NCBI GenBank assembly: GCA_037074705.1 | Contig: JAYJMR010000032.1 | Coordinates: 124,001 to 188,000, forward strand | Reading direction: 5' to 3' | From: Zhengitettix transpicula | Lineage: Eukaryota; Arthropoda; Insecta; Orthoptera; Tetrigidae | DNA length: 64,000 bases | In this document: positions 14,762 through 28,780 of the stretch, one piece after another | Layout: the number at the start of each line of letters is the position of its first letter | Position numbering within the stretch: the first letter of the stretch is position 1 | Position numbers and translations under genes: made by a program | Notes under the pieces: model-generated | Told to the model about the DNA's origin: nothing | The model's database searches: none | Seen by the model: only the letters and a program-made list of their open reading frames with translations

Positions 14762-16540
14762 TCCCCGCTTACAGTGTTTCTGCACACAGTGTCCCTGCAC
14801 ACAGTGTCCCTGCACACAGTGTCCCCGCACTCCGTGTCCCTGCACACAGTGTCCCTGCACACAGTGTCCCCGCACACAGTGTCCACGCACACAGTGTCCC
14901 CGCACACACTGTCTTCGCACACAGTGTCCCCGCACACAGTGTCCCCGCATTCCGTGTCCCCGCACACAGTGTCCGCACTCCGTGTCCCCGCACTCCGTGT
15001 CCCCGCACAAAGGTGTACCCGCACACAGTGTCCAAGCACACAGTGTCCCTGCACACAGTGTCCCTGCACACAGTGTCCCCGCACACAGTGTCCCCGCACA
15101 CAGTGTCCCCGCACACAGTGTCCCCGCTCTCCGTGTTCCCGCACTCCGTGTCTCCGCACACAGTGTCCCCGCACACAGTGTCCCCGCATTACGTGTCCCC
15201 GCACTCCGTGTCCCCGCACACAGTGTCCCTGCACACAGTGTCCCCGCACACAGTGTCCCCGCACACAGTGTCTCCGCACACAGTGTCCCGGCACACAGTG
15301 TCCCCGCACACAGTGTCCCCGCTCTCCGTGTCCCCGCACTCCGTGTCTCCGCACACAGTGTCCCCGCACACAGTGTCCCCGCACACAGTGTCCCCGCACT
15401 CCGTGTCCCTGCACACAGTGTACCCGCACACAGTGTCCCTGCACACAGTGTCCCTGCACACAGTGTCCCCGCACACAATGTCCCCGCACACAGTGTCCCC
15501 GCACACAGTGTCCCCGCACTCCATGTCCCCGCACTCCGTGTCCCTGCACACAGTGTCCCCGCACACAGTGTCCCCGCACACAGTGTCCCCGCACACATTA
15601 TCCCTGCACACAGTGTCCCCGCACACAGTGTCCCCGCACACAGTGTCCCTGCACACAGTGTCCCCGCACACAGTGTCCCCGCACACAGTGTCCCCGCACA
15701 CAGTGTCCCCGCACTCAGTGTCCCCGCACACAGTGTCCCCGCACACAGTTACCCCGCTCTCCGTGTCCCCGCACTCCGTGTCTCCGCACACAGTGTCCCC
15801 GCACACAGTGTCCCCGCACACAGTGTCCCTGCACACAGTGTCCCTGCACACAGTGTCCCCGCACACAGTGTCCCCGCACACAGTGTCCCCGCATTCCGTG
15901 TCCCCGCACTCCGTGTCCCCGCACACAGTGTCCCTGCACACAGTGTCCCCGCACACAGTGTTCCTGCACACAGTGTCTCCATACACAGTGTCCCGGCACA
16001 CAGTGTCCCCGCACACAGTGTCCCCGCTCTCCGTGTTCCCGCACTCCGTGTCTCAGCACACAGTGTCCCCGCACACAGTGTCCCCGCACACAGTGTCCCC
16101 GCACACAGTGTCCCCGCACTCCGTGTCCCTGCACACAGTGTCCCCGCACACAGTGTCCCCGCACACAGTGTCCCCGCACACAGTGTCCCCGCACACAGTG
16201 TCCCCGCACACAGTGTCCCCGCACTCAGTGTCTCCGCACTCCGTTTCCCCGCACTCAGTGTCCCTGCACACAGTGTCCCCGCACACAGTGTCCCCGCACT
16301 CCGTGTCCCTGCACACAGTGTCCCCGTACTCCGTGTCTCCGCACTCCGTGTCCCCGCACTCAGTGTCCCTGCACACAGTGTCCCCGCACACAGTGTCCCC
16401 GCACTCCGTGTGCCTGCACACAGTGTCCCCGCACACAGTGTCCCCGCACACAGTGTCCCCGCACACAGTGTGTCCGCACACAGTGTCTATGCACACAGTG
16501 TCCCCGCACACAGTGTCCCCGCACTCCGTGTCCCCGCACT
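14762..16540 (+). repeat. Long module in block A, copy 2
   Basis: This is the counterpart of 7581-9430 at +7181 and more. The two copies are not adjacent; the sequence between them (about 9.4-14.8 kb) is made of other 15-bp modules, which suggests amplification of a larger unit followed by deletion. Confidence 0.65.
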
Positions 16541-17287
16541 CAGTGTTCCCGCACACAGTGTCCCCTCACTCCGTGTCCCCGCACACAGTGTCTCCGCACA
16601 CAGTGTCCCCGCACACAGTGTCCCCGCACACAGTGTCTCTGCACACAGTGTCCCCGCACACAGTGTCCCCGTACACAGTGTCCCCGCACACAGTGTCTCC
16701 GCACACAGTGTCCCCGCACACAGTGTTCCCGCTCTCCGTGTCCCCGCACTCCGTGTCTCCGCACACAGTGTCTCCGCACACAGTGTCCCCGCACACAGTG
16801 TCCCCGCACACAGTGTCCCCGCATTCCGTGTCCCCGCTTTCCGTGTCCCCGCACTCAGTGTCCCTGCACACAGTGTCCCCGCGCACAGTGTCCCCGCACA
16901 CAGTGTCCCCGCACACAGTGTCTCCGCACACAGTGTCCCGGCAAACAGTGTCCCCGCACACAGCGTACCCGCTCTCCGTGTCCCCGCACTCCGTGTCTCC
17001 GCACACTGTGTCCCCGCACACAGTGTCCCCGCACACAGTGTCCCCGCACTCCGTGTCCCTGCACACAGTGTCCCCGCACACAGTGTCCCCGCACACAGTG
17101 TCCCCGCACACAGTGTCCACGCACACAGTGTCCCCGCACACAGTGTCCCCGCACACAGTGTCCCTGCACACAGTGTCCCTGCACACAGTGTCCCCGCACT
17201 CCGTGTCTTCGCACTCCGTGTCCCCGCACACAGTGTCCCCGCACACAGTGTCCCCGCACTCCGTGTCTTCGCACTCCGTGTCCCCGC

Positions 17288-18366
17288 ACACAGTGTCCCT
17301 GCACACAGTGTCCCCGCACACAGTGTCCGCGCACTCAGTGTCCCCGCACACAGTGTCCCCGCACACAGTGTCCCCGCACTCCGTGTCTCCGCACTCCGTG
17401 TCCCCGCACTCCGTATCCCCGCACACAGTGTCCCCGCACACAGTGTCTCTGCACACAGTGTCCCCGCACACAGTGTCCCCGCACACAGTGTCCCCGCACA
17501 CAGTGTCCCCGCACACAGTGTCCCCGCATTCCGTGTCCCCACACACAGTGTCCGCACTCCGTGTCCCCGCACTCCATGTCCCCGCACAAAGGTGTCCCCG
17601 CACACAGTGTCCCCGCACACAGTGTCCCTGCATATAGTGTCCTTGCGCACAGTGTTCCCGCACACAGTGTCCCCGCACACAGTGTCCCCGCTTACAGTGT
17701 CCCCGCACACAGTGTCCCCGCTCTCCGTGTCCCCGCACTCCGTGTCTCCGCACACAGTGTCCCCGCACACAGTGTCCCCGCATTCCGTGTCCCCGCACTC
17801 CGTGTCCCCGCACACAGTGTCCCTGCACACAGTGTCCTCGCACACAGTGTCCCCGCACACAGTGTCTCCGCACACATTGTCCCGGCACACAGTGTCACCG
17901 CACACAGTGTCCCCGCTCTCCGTGTCCCCGCACTCCGTGTCTCCGCACACAGTGTACCCGCACACAGTGTCCCCGCACACAGTGTCCCCGCACTCCGTGT
18001 CCCTGCACACAGTGTCCCCGCACACAGTATCCCCGCACTCCGTGTCCCTGCACACAGTGTCCCCGCACACAGTGTCCTCGCACACAGTGTCCCCGCACAC
18101 AGTGTCCCTGCACACAGTGTCCCTGCACACAGTGTCCCTGCACACAGTGTCCCCGCACACAGTGTCCCCGCACACAGTGTCCCCGCACACAGTGTCCCCG
18201 CACACAGTGTCCCTGCACACAGTGTCCCCGTACACAGTGTCCCCGCACTCCGTGTCCCCGCACACAGTGTCCCTGCACACAGTGTCCCCGCACTCAGTGT
18301 CCCCGCTATCCGTGTCCCCGCACTCCGTGTCCCCGCACTCCGTGTCCCCGCACACAGTGTCCCTGC
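17288..18366 (+). repeat. 1079-bp tandem duplication, copy 1
   Basis: This is a direct tandem copy within block A. GCACAAAGGTGT (17584, 18663) and the CATATAGTGTCCTTGC variant (17631, 18710) repeat at +1079. The stretch contains the CTTGCGCACAG variant, which reads CTTGCACACAG in copy 2. Confidence 0.8.
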
Positions 18367-19595
18367 ACACAGTGTCCCTGCACACAGTGTCCCCGCACAC
18401 AGTGTCCGCGCACTCAGTGTCCCCGCACACAGTGTCCCCGCACACAGTGTCCCCGCACTCCGTGTCTCCGCACTCCGTGTCCCCGCACTCCGTATCCCCG
18501 CACACAGTGTCCCCGCACACAGTGTCTCTGCACACAGTGTCCCCGCACACAGTGTCCCCGCACACAGTGTCCCCGCACACAGTGTCCCCGCACACAGTGT
18601 CCCCGCATTCCGTGTCCCCACACACAGTGTCCGCACTCCGTGTCCCCGCACTCCATGTCCCCGCACAAAGGTGTCCCCGCACACAGTGTCCCCGCACACA
18701 GTGTCCCTGCATATAGTGTCCTTGCACACAGTGTTCCCGCACACAGTGTCCCCGCACACAGTGTCCCCGCTTACAGTGTCCCCGCACACAGTGTCCCCGC
18801 TCTCCGTGTCCCCGCACTCCGTGTCTCCGCACACAGTGTCCCCGCACACAGTGTCCCCGCACACAGTGTCCCCGCATTCCGTGTCCCCGCACTCCGTGTC
18901 CCCGCACACAGTGTCCCTGCACACAGTGTCCTCGCACACAGTGTCCCCGCACACAGTGTCTCCGCACACATTGTCCCGGCACACAGTGTCCCCGCACACA
19001 GTGTCCCCGCTCTCCGTGTCCCCGCACTCCGTGTCTCCGCACACAGTGTACCCGCACACAGTGTCCCCGCACACAGTGTCCCCGCACTCCGTGTCCCTGC
19101 ACACAGTGTCCCCGCACACAGTGTCCCCGCACACAGTGTCCCCGCACACAGTGTCCCTGCACACAGTGTCCCTGCACACAGTGTCCCTGCACACAGTGTC
19201 CCCGCACACAGTCTCCCCGCACACAGTGTCCCCGAACACAGTGTCCCCGCACACAGTGTCCCCGCACACAGTGTCCCCGCACTCCGTGTCCCCGCACTCC
19301 GTGTCCCTGCACACAGTGTCCCCGCACACAGTGTCCCCGCACACAGTGTCCCCGCACACAGTGTCCCTGCACACAGTGTCCCCGCACACAGTGTCCCCGC
19401 ACACAGTGTCCCCGCACACAGTGTCCCCGCACACAGTGTCCCTGCACACAGTGTCCCCGCACACAGTGTCCCCGCACTCCGCGTCCCCGCACACAGTGTC
19501 CCTGCACACAGTGTCCCCGCACTCAGTGTCCCCGCTATCCGTGTCCCCGCACTCCGTGTCCCCGCACTCCGTGTCCCCGCACACAGTGTACCCGC
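18367..19595 (+). repeat. 1079-bp tandem duplication, copy 2 with 150-bp gain
   Basis: This is copy 2 of the 1079-bp duplication. The CGCTATCCG landmark lies at 18305 in copy 1 and 19534 here, a spacing of 1229. Copy 2 has therefore gained 150 bp, equal to ten 15-bp units. The right end is approximate. Confidence 0.7.
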
Positions 19596-22214
19596 ACACA
19601 GTGTCCCCGCACTCAGTGTCCCCGCACACAGTGTCCCTGCACACAGTGTCCCCGCTCTCCGTGTCCCCACACTCCGTGTCTCCGCACACAGTGTCCCCGC
19701 ACACAGTGTCCCCGCACACAGTGTCCCCGCACTCCGTGTCCCGCACTTCGTGTCCCTGCACTCCGTGACCCTTCACACAGTGTCCCCGCACTCAGTGTCC
19801 CCGCACTCCGTGTTCCTGCACACAGTGTCCCTGCACACAGTGTCCCCGCACACAGTGTCCCCGCACACAGTGTCCCCGCACACAATGTCCCCGCACACAG
19901 TGTCCCCGCACTCCGTGTCCCCGCACTCCGTGTCCCCGCACTCCGTGTCCCCGCACAAAGTGTCCCTGCACACAGTGTCCCCGCACACAGTGTCCCTGCA
20001 CACAGTGTGTTCGCACACAGTGTCCCCGCACACAGTGTCCCTGCACACAGTGTCCCTGCACACAGTGTATCCGCACACAGTGTCCCCGCACACAGTGTCC
20101 CCGCACACAGTGTCCCCGCATATCGTGTCCCCGCTTTCCGTGTCCCCGCACACAGTGTCACCGCACACAGTGTCCCTGCACACAGTGTCCCTGCACACAG
20201 TTTCCCCGCACACAGTGTCCCCGCACACAGTGTCCCCGCACACAGTGTCCCCGCACACAATGTCCCCGCACTCCGTGTCCCCGCACACAGTGTCCCCGCA
20301 CACAGTGTCCCCGCACTCCGTGTCTCTGCACACAGTGTCCCCGCACACAGTGTCCCCGCACACAGTGTCCCCGCACACAGTGTCCCCGCACACAGTGTCC
20401 CCGCACACAGTGTCCCCGCACTCCGTGTCGCCGCACTCCGTGTCCCCGCACACAGTGTCCCCGCACAAAGTGTCCCCGCACACAGTGTCCCCGCACACAG
20501 TGTCCCCGCTCTCCGTGTCCCCGCACTCCGTGTCTCCGCACCCAGTGTCCCTGCACACAGTGTCCCCGCACACAGTGTCCACGCACACAGTATCCCCGCA
20601 CACACTGTCCCCGCACTCCGTGTCTCCGCACTCCGTGTCCCCGCACTCAGTGTCCCTGCACACAGTGTCCCCGCACACAGTGTTCCCGCACTCCGTGTCC
20701 CTGCACACAGTGTCCCCGCACACAGTGTCCCCGCACACAGTGTCCCCGCACACAGTGTCCCCGCACACAGTGTCCCTGCACACAGTGTCCCTGCACACAG
20801 TGTCCCTGCACACAGTGTCCCCGCACACAGTGTCCCTGCACACAGTGTCCCCGCACACAGTGTCCCTGCACACAGTGTCCCCGCACACAGTGTCCCCGCA
20901 CTCCGTGTCCCTGCACACAGTGTCCCCGCACACAGTGTCCCCGCACACAGTGTCTCCGCACACAGTGTCCTCGCACACAGTGTCCCCGCACACAAGGACC
21001 CCGCATTCCGTGTCCCCGCACACAGTGTCCCCGCACACAGTGTCCTCGCACACAGTGTCCCTGCACACAGTGTCCCTGCACACAGTGTCCCTGCACACAG
21101 TGTCCCTGCACACAGTGTCCCTGCACACAGTGTCCCCGCACACAGTGTCCCCGCACTCCGTGTCCCCGCACACAGTGTCCCTGCACACAGTGTCCCCGCA
21201 CACACTGTCCCCGCACACAGTGTCCCCGCATTCCATGTCCCCGCACACAGTGTCCCCGCATTCCTTGTCCCCGCACTCCGTGTCTCCGCATACAGTGTCC
21301 CCGCACACAGTGTCCCCGCACACAGTGTCCCCGCATTCCGTGTCCCTGCACACAGTGTCCCTGCACACATTGTCCCCGCACACAGTGCCCCGCACACAGT
21401 GTCCCCGCACTCCGTGTCCCCGCACACAGTGTCCCCGCATTCCGTGTCCCCGCACACAGTGTCCCCGCACACAGTGTCCCCGCACACAGTGTCCCCGCAC
21501 ACAGTGTCCCCGCACACAGTGTCCCCGCACTCCGTGTCCCCGCACACAGTGTCCCCGCACTCCGTGTCTACGCACTCCGTGTCTCCGCACACAGTGTCAC
21601 CGCACACAGTGTCCCTGCACACAGTGTCCCTGCACACAGTGTCCCCGCACACAGTGTCCCCGCACACAGTGTCCCCGCACACAGTGTCCCCGCACACAGT
21701 GTCCGCGCACACAGTGTCCCCGCACACAGTGTCCCCGCACACAGTGTCCCCGCACACAGTGTCTCCGCACACAGTGTCTCCGCACACAGTGTCCCCGCAC
21801 ACAGTGTCCCCGCACACAGTGTCCCCGCACACAGTGTCCCCGCATTCCGTGTCCCTGCACACAGTGTCCCTGCACACATTGTCCCCGCACACAGTGTCCC
21901 CGCACACAGTGTCCCCGCACTCCGTGTCCCCGCACACAGTGTCCCCGCATTCCGTGTCCCCGCACACAGTGTCCCCGCACACAGTGTCCCCGCACACAGT
22001 GTCCCCGCACACAGTGTCCCCGCACACAGTGTCCCCGCACACAGTGTCCCCGCACTCCGTGTCCCCGCACACAGTGTCCCCGCACTCCGTGTCCCCGCAC
22101 TCCGTGTCTCCGCACACAGTGTCCCTGCACACAGTGTCCCTGCACACAGTGTCCCCGCACACAGTGTCCCCGCACACAGTGTCCCCGCACACAGTGTCCC
22201 CGCACACAGTGTCC

Positions 22215-25200
22215 GCGCACACAAGTGTCCCCGCACACAGTGTCCCCGCACACAGTGTCCCCGCACACAGTGTCCCCGCACACAGTGTCCCCGCACACAG
22301 TGTCCCCGCACACAGTGTCCCCGCACTCCGTGTCTCCGCACACCGAGTACCCGCACTCCGTGTCCCGGCACACAGTGTCCCCGCACACAGTGTCCCCGCA
22401 CACAGTGTCCCTGCACACAGTGTCCCTGCACACAGTGTCCCCGCACACAGTGTCCCCGCACACAGTGTCCCCGAACACAGTGTCCCAGCACACAGTGTCC
22501 CCGCACACAGTGTCCCCGCACACAGTGTCCACGCACACAGTGTCCCCGCACACAGTGTCCCCGCATTCCGTGTCCCCGCACACAGTGTCCCCGCATTCCG
22601 TGTCCCCGCACACAGTGTCCCCGCATTCCGTGTCCCCGCACTCCGTGTCTCCGCACACAGTGTCCCCGCACACAGTGTCCCCGCACACAGTGTCCCCGCA
22701 CACAGTGTCCCTGCACACAGTGTCCCTGCACACAGTGTCCCCGCACTAAGTGTCCCCGCAAACAGTGTCCCCGCACACAGTGTCCCCGCTTACAGTGTCC
22801 CTGCACACAGTGTCCCTGCACACAGTGTCCCTGCACACAGTGTCCCCGCACTCCGTGAACCTGCACACAGTGTCCCTGCACATAGTGTCCCCGCACAAAG
22901 TGTCCCCGCACACAGTGTCCCAGCACACAGTGTCCCCGCACACAGTGTCCCCGCACACAGTGTCCCCGCACACAGTGTCCCCGCATTCCGTGTCCCCGCA
23001 CACAGTGTCCGCACTCCGTGTCCCCGTACTCCGTGTCCCCGCACAAAGGTGTCCCCGCACACAGTGTCACCGCACACAGTGTCCCTGCACACAGTGTCCC
23101 CGCACACAGTGTCCCCGCACACAGTGTCCCCGCACACAGTGTCCCCGCACACAGTGTCCCCGCACACAGTGTCCCTGCACACAGTGTCCCTGCACACAGT
23201 GTCCCCGCACACAGTGTCCCCGCACACAGTGTCCCTGCACACAGTGTCCCCTGCACACAGTGTCCCTCCACACAGTGTCCCTGCACACAGTGTCACCGCA
23301 CACAGTGTCCCCCGCACTCCGTGTCCCTGCACACAGTGTCCCCGCACACAGTGTCCCCGCACACAGTGTCCCCGCACACAGTGTCCCCGCACAAAGTGTC
23401 CCCGCACACAGTGTCCCCGCATTCCGTGTCCCCGCACTCCGTGTCCCTGCACACAGTGTCCCCGCACACAGTGTCCCCGCATTCCGTGTCCCCGCATTCC
23501 GTGTCCCCGCACACAGTGTCCCCGCACAAAGTGTCCCCGCACACAGTGTCCCCGCACACAGTGTCTCCGCACACAGTGTCTCCGCACACAGTGTCCCCGC
23601 ACACAGTGTCCCCGCACACAGTGTCCCCGCACACAGTGTCCCCGCACACAGTGTCCCCGCACTTGGTGTCCCCGCACTCCGTGTCCCCGCACACAGTGTC
23701 CCTGCACACAGTGTCCCCCGCACACAGTGTTTCCTCACACAGTGTCCCCGCACAAAGTGTCCCTGCACACAGTGTCCCTGCACACAGTGTCCCTGCACAC
23801 AGTGTCCCTGCACACAGTGTCCCTGCACACAGTGTCCCCGCACACAGTGTCCCCGCATTCCGTGTCCCTGCACACCGATTCCCCGCACACAGTGTCCCGG
23901 CACACAGTGTCCCCGCACTCCGTGTCCCCGCACACAGTATCCCCGCATTCCGTGTCCCCGCACACAGTGTCCCCGCACACAGTGTCCCTGCACACAGTGT
24001 CCCTGCACATAGTGTCCCTGCACACAGTGTCCCCGCACACAGTGTCCCCGCACACAGTGTCCCCGAACACAGTGTCCCCGCACACAGTGTCCCTGCACAC
24101 AGTGTCCCTGCACACAGTGTCCCCGCACACAGTGTCCCCGCACACAGAGTCCCCGCACACAGTGTCCCCGCACACAGTGTCCCCGCACACAGTGTCTTCG
24201 CACACAGTGTCCCCGCACACAGTGTCCCCGCACTCCGTGTCCCCGCACACAGCGTCCCTGCACATAGTGTCCCCGTACACAGTGACTCCGCACACAGTGT
24301 CCCCGCACTCCGTGTCTCTGCACACAGTGTCCCCGCACACAGTGTCCCCGCACAGTGTCCCCGCACACAGTGTCCCCGCACTCCGTGTCCCCGCACACAG
24401 TGTCCCCGCACACAGTGTCCCCGCACTCAGTGTCCGCGCACACAGTGTCCCCGCACACTGTGTCCCCGCACTCCGTGTCTCCGCACTCCGTGTCCCAGCA
24501 CTCAGTGTCCCTGCACACAGTGTCCCCGCAAACAGTGTCCCCGCATTCCGTGTCCCTGCACACAGTGTCCCTGCACACAGTGTCCCCGCACACAGTGTCC
24601 CCGCACTCCGTGTCCCCGCACACAGTGTCCCCGCATTCCGTGTCCCCGCACACAGTGTCCCCGCACACAGTGTCCCGGCACACAGTGTCCCCGCACACAG
24701 TGTCCCCGCACACAGTGTCCCCGCACTCCGTGTCCCCGCACACAGTGTCCCCGCACTCCGTGTCCCCGGACTCCGTGTCTCCGCACACAGTGTCCCTGCA
24801 CACAGTGTCCCTGCACATAGTGTCCCCGCACACAGTGTCCCCGCACACAGTGTCCCCGCACACAGTGTCCCCGCACACAGTGTCCCCGCACACAGTGTCC
24901 TCGCACACAGTGTCCCCGCACACAGTGTTATCGCACACAGTGTCCCCGCACACAGTGTCCCCGCACACAGTGTCCCCGCACACAGTGTTCCCGCACTCCG
25001 TGTCCCCGCACACAGTGTCCCCGCACACAGTGTCCCTGCACACAGTGTCCCTGCACACAGTGTCCCTGCACACAGTGTCCCCGCACACAGTGTCCCTGCA
25101 CACAGTGTCCCCGCACACAGTGTCCCTGCACACAGTGTCCCCGCACACAGTGTCCCCGCACTCCGTGTCCCTGCACACAGTGTCCCCGCACACAGTGTCC

Positions 25201-25500
25201 CCGCACACAGTGTCTCCGCACACAGTGTCCTCGCACACAGTGTCCCCGCACACAGTGTCCCCGCACACAGTGTCCCCGCACACAGTGTCCCCGCACACAG
25301 TGTCCCCGCACACAGTGTCCCCGCACACAGTGTCCCCGCACACAGTGTCCCCGCACACAGTGTCCCCGCACTCCGTGTCCCCGCACTCCGTGTCTCCGCA
25401 CACAGTGTCCCTGCACACAGTGTCCCTGCACACAGTGTCCCCGCACACAGTGTCCCCGCACACAGTGTCCCCGCACACAGTGTCCCCGCACACAGTGTCC
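22215..25500 (+). repeat. 3286-bp higher-order repeat, copy 1
   Basis: This is copy 1 of a tandem higher-order repeat in block A. Landmarks are the 16-bp unit GCGCACACAAGTG (22215, 25501), GCACTAAGTG (22743, 26029), GCACAAAGGTGT (23041, 26327), CACCGATTCC (23873, 27141), the 11-bp unit GCACAGTGTCC (24350, 27603) and GTTATCGC (24926, 28195). Spacings drift from 3286 to 3253-3269, which shows small gains and losses of units after duplication. Confidence 0.85.
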
Positions 25501-28500
25501 GCGCACACAAGTGTCCCCGCACACAGTGTCCCCTCACACAGTGTCCCCGCACACAGTGTCCCCGCACACAGTGTCCCCGCACACAGTGTCCCCGCACACA
25601 GTGTCCCCGCACTCCGTGTCTCCGCACACCGAGTACCCGCACTCCGTGTCCCTGCACACAGTGTCCCCGCACACAGTGTCCCCGCACACAGTGTCCCTGC
25701 ACACAGTGTCCCTGCACACAGTGTCCCCGCACACAGTGTCCCCGCACACAGTGTCCCCGAACACAGTGTCCCAGCACACAGTGTCCCCGCACACAGTGTC
25801 CCCGCACACAGTGTCCCCGCACACAGTGTCCCCGCACACAGTGTCCCCGCATTCCGTGTCCCCGCACACAGTGTCCCCGCATTCCGTGTCCCCGCACACA
25901 GTGTCCCCGCATTCCGTGTCCCCGCACTCCGTGTCTCCGCACACAGTGTCCCCGCACACAGTGTCCCCGCACACAGTGTCCCCGCACACAGTGTCCCTGC
26001 ACACAGTGTCCCTGCACACAGTGTCCCCGCACTAAGTGTCCCCGCAAACAGTGTCCCCGCACACAGTGTCCCCGCTTACAGTGTCCCTGCACACAGTGTC
26101 CCTGCACACAGTGTCCCTGCACACAGTGTCCCCGCACTCCGTGAACCTGCACACAGTGTCCCTGCACATAGTGTCCCCGCACAAAGTGTCCCCGCACACA
26201 GTGTCCCAGCACACAGTGTCCCCGCACACAGTGTCCCCGCACACAGTGTCCCCGCACACAGTGTCCCCGCATTCCGTGTCCCCGCACACAGTGTCCGCAC
26301 TCCGTGTCCCCGCACTCCGTGTCCCCGCACAAAGGTGTCCCCGCACACAGTGTCACCGCACACAGTGTCCCTGCACACAGTGTCCCCGCACACAGTGTCC
26401 CCGCACACAGTGTCCCCGCACACAGTGTCCCCGCACACAGTGTCCCTGCACACAGTGTCCCTGCACACAGTGTCCCCGCACACAGTGTCCCCGCACACAG
26501 TGTCCCTGCACACAGTGTCCCTGCACACAGTGTCCCTCCACACAGTGTCCCTGCACACAGTGTCACCGCACACAGTGTCCCCGCACTCCGTGTCCCTGCA
26601 CACAGTGTCCCCGCACACAGTGTCCCCGCACACAGTGACCCCGCACACAGTGTCCCCGCACAAAGTGTCCCCGCACACAGTGTCCCCGCATTCCGTGTCC
26701 CCGCACTCTGTGTCCCTGCACACAGTGTCCCCGCACACAGTGTCCCCGCATTCCGTGTCCCCGCATTCCGTGTCCCCGCACACAGTGTCCCCGCACAAAG
26801 TGTCCCCGCACACAGTGTCCCCGCACACAGTGTCTCCGCACACAGTGTCTCCGCACACAGTGTCCCCGCACACAGTGTCCCCGCACACAGTGTCCCCGCA
26901 CACAGTGTCCCCGCACACAGTGTCCCCGCACACAGTGTCCCCGCACTCCGTGTCCCCGCACACAGTGTCCCTGCACACAGTGTCCCCGCACACAGTGTTT
27001 CCTCACACAGTGTCCCCGCACAAAGTGTCCCTGCACACAGTGTCCCTGCACACAGTGTCCCTGCACACAGTGTCCCTGCACACAGTGTCCCTGCACACAG
27101 TGTCCCCGCACACAGTGTCCCCGCATTCCGTGTCCCTGCACACCGATTCCCCGCACACAGTGTCCCCGCACTCCGTGTCCCCGCACACAGTATCCCCGCA
27201 TTCCGTGTCCCCGCACACAGTGTCCCCGCACACAGTGTCCCTGCACACAGTGTCCCTGCACACAGTGTCCCTGCACACAGTGTCCCCGCACACAGTGTCC
27301 CCGCACACAGTGTCCCCGAACACAGTGTCCCCGCACACAGTGTCCCTGCACACAGTGTCCCTGCACACAGTGTCCCCGCACACAGTGTCCCCGCACACAG
27401 AGTCCCCGCACACAGTGTCCCCGCACACAGTGTCCCCGCACACAGTGTCTTCGCACACAGTGTCCCCGCACACAGTGTCCCCGCACTCCGTGTCCCCGCA
27501 CACAGCGTCCCTGCACACAGTGTCCCCGCACACAGTGACTCCGCACACAGTGTCCCCGCACTCCGTGTCTCTGCACACAGTGTCCCCGCACACAGTGTCC
27601 CCGCACAGTGTCCCCGCACACAGTGTCCCCGCACTCCGTGTCCCCGCACACAGTGTCCCCGCACACAGTGTCCCCGCACTCAGTGTCCGCGCACACAGTG
27701 TCCCCGCACACAGTGTCCCCGCACTCCGTGTCTCCGCACTCCGTGTCCCAGCACTCAGTGTCCCTGCACACAGTGTCCCCGCAAACAGTGTCCCCGCATT
27801 CCGTGTCCCTGCACACAGTGTCCCTGCACACAGTGTCCCCGCACACAGTGTCCCCGCACACAGTGTCCCCGCACTCCGTGTCCCCGCACACAGTGTCCCC
27901 GCATTCCGTGTCCCCGCACACAGTGTCCCCGCACACAGTGTCCCGGCACACAGTGTCCCCGCACACAGTGTCCCCGCACACAGTGTCCCCGCACTCCGTG
28001 TCCCCGCACACAGTGTCCCCGCACTCCGTGTCCCCGGACTTCGTGTCTCCGCACACAGTGTCCCTGCACACAGTGTCCCTGCACATAGTGTCCCCGCACA
28101 CAGTGTCCCCGCACACAGTGTCCCCGCACACAGTGTCCCCGCACACAGTGTCCCCGCACACAGTGTCCTCGCACACAGTGTCCCCGCACACAGTGTTATC
28201 GCACACAGTGTCCCCGCACACAGTGTCCCCGCACACAGTGTCCCCGCACACAGTGTCCCCGCACACAGTGTCCCCGCACACAGTGTCCCCGCACTCCGTG
28301 TCCCCGCACACAGTGTCCCCGCACACAGTGTCCCCGCACACAGTGTCCCCGCACTCCGTGTCTCCGCACTCCGTGTCCCCGCACTCCGTGTCCCTGCACA
28401 CAGTGTCCCCGCACTCAGTGTCCCCGCACTCCGTGTCCCTGCACACATTGTCCCCGCACACAGTGTCCCCGCACACAGTGTCCCCGCACACAGTGTCCCC

Positions 28501-28780
28501 GCACACAGTGTCCCTGCACACAGTGTCCCCACACACAGTGTCCCTGCACACAGTTTCCCCGCACACAGTGTCCCCGCACACAGTGTCCCTGCACACAGTG
28601 TCCCTGTACACAGTGTCCCCGCACACAGTGTCCCCGCACATAGTGTCCCCGCACACAGTGTCCCCTCTTACAGTGTCCCTGCACACAGTGTCCCTGCACA
28701 CAGTGTCCCTGCACACAGTGTCCCCGCACACAGTGTCCCCGCACTCCGTGTCGCCGCACTCCGTGTCCCCGCACACAGTG
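25501..28780 (+). repeat. 3286-bp higher-order repeat, copy 2
   Basis: This is copy 2 of the repeat that starts at 22215, in direct tandem. Copy 1 has three off-phase events near 23250, 23309 and 23715 (an extra C in each) that copy 2 lacks. Copy 2 lacks the CCCGG unit next to CACCGATTCC. The right end is approximate, because the landmarks run out after 28.3 kb. Confidence 0.75.

Noticed and set aside
5732..19768. A 4,678-codon open frame on the + strand, and many others over 500 codons on both strands.
   Set aside because: All six frames of the 15-bp unit lack stops, so such frames are expected. They overlap each other, encode only pentapeptide repeats, and have no non-repeat domain, signal peptide or splice structure.
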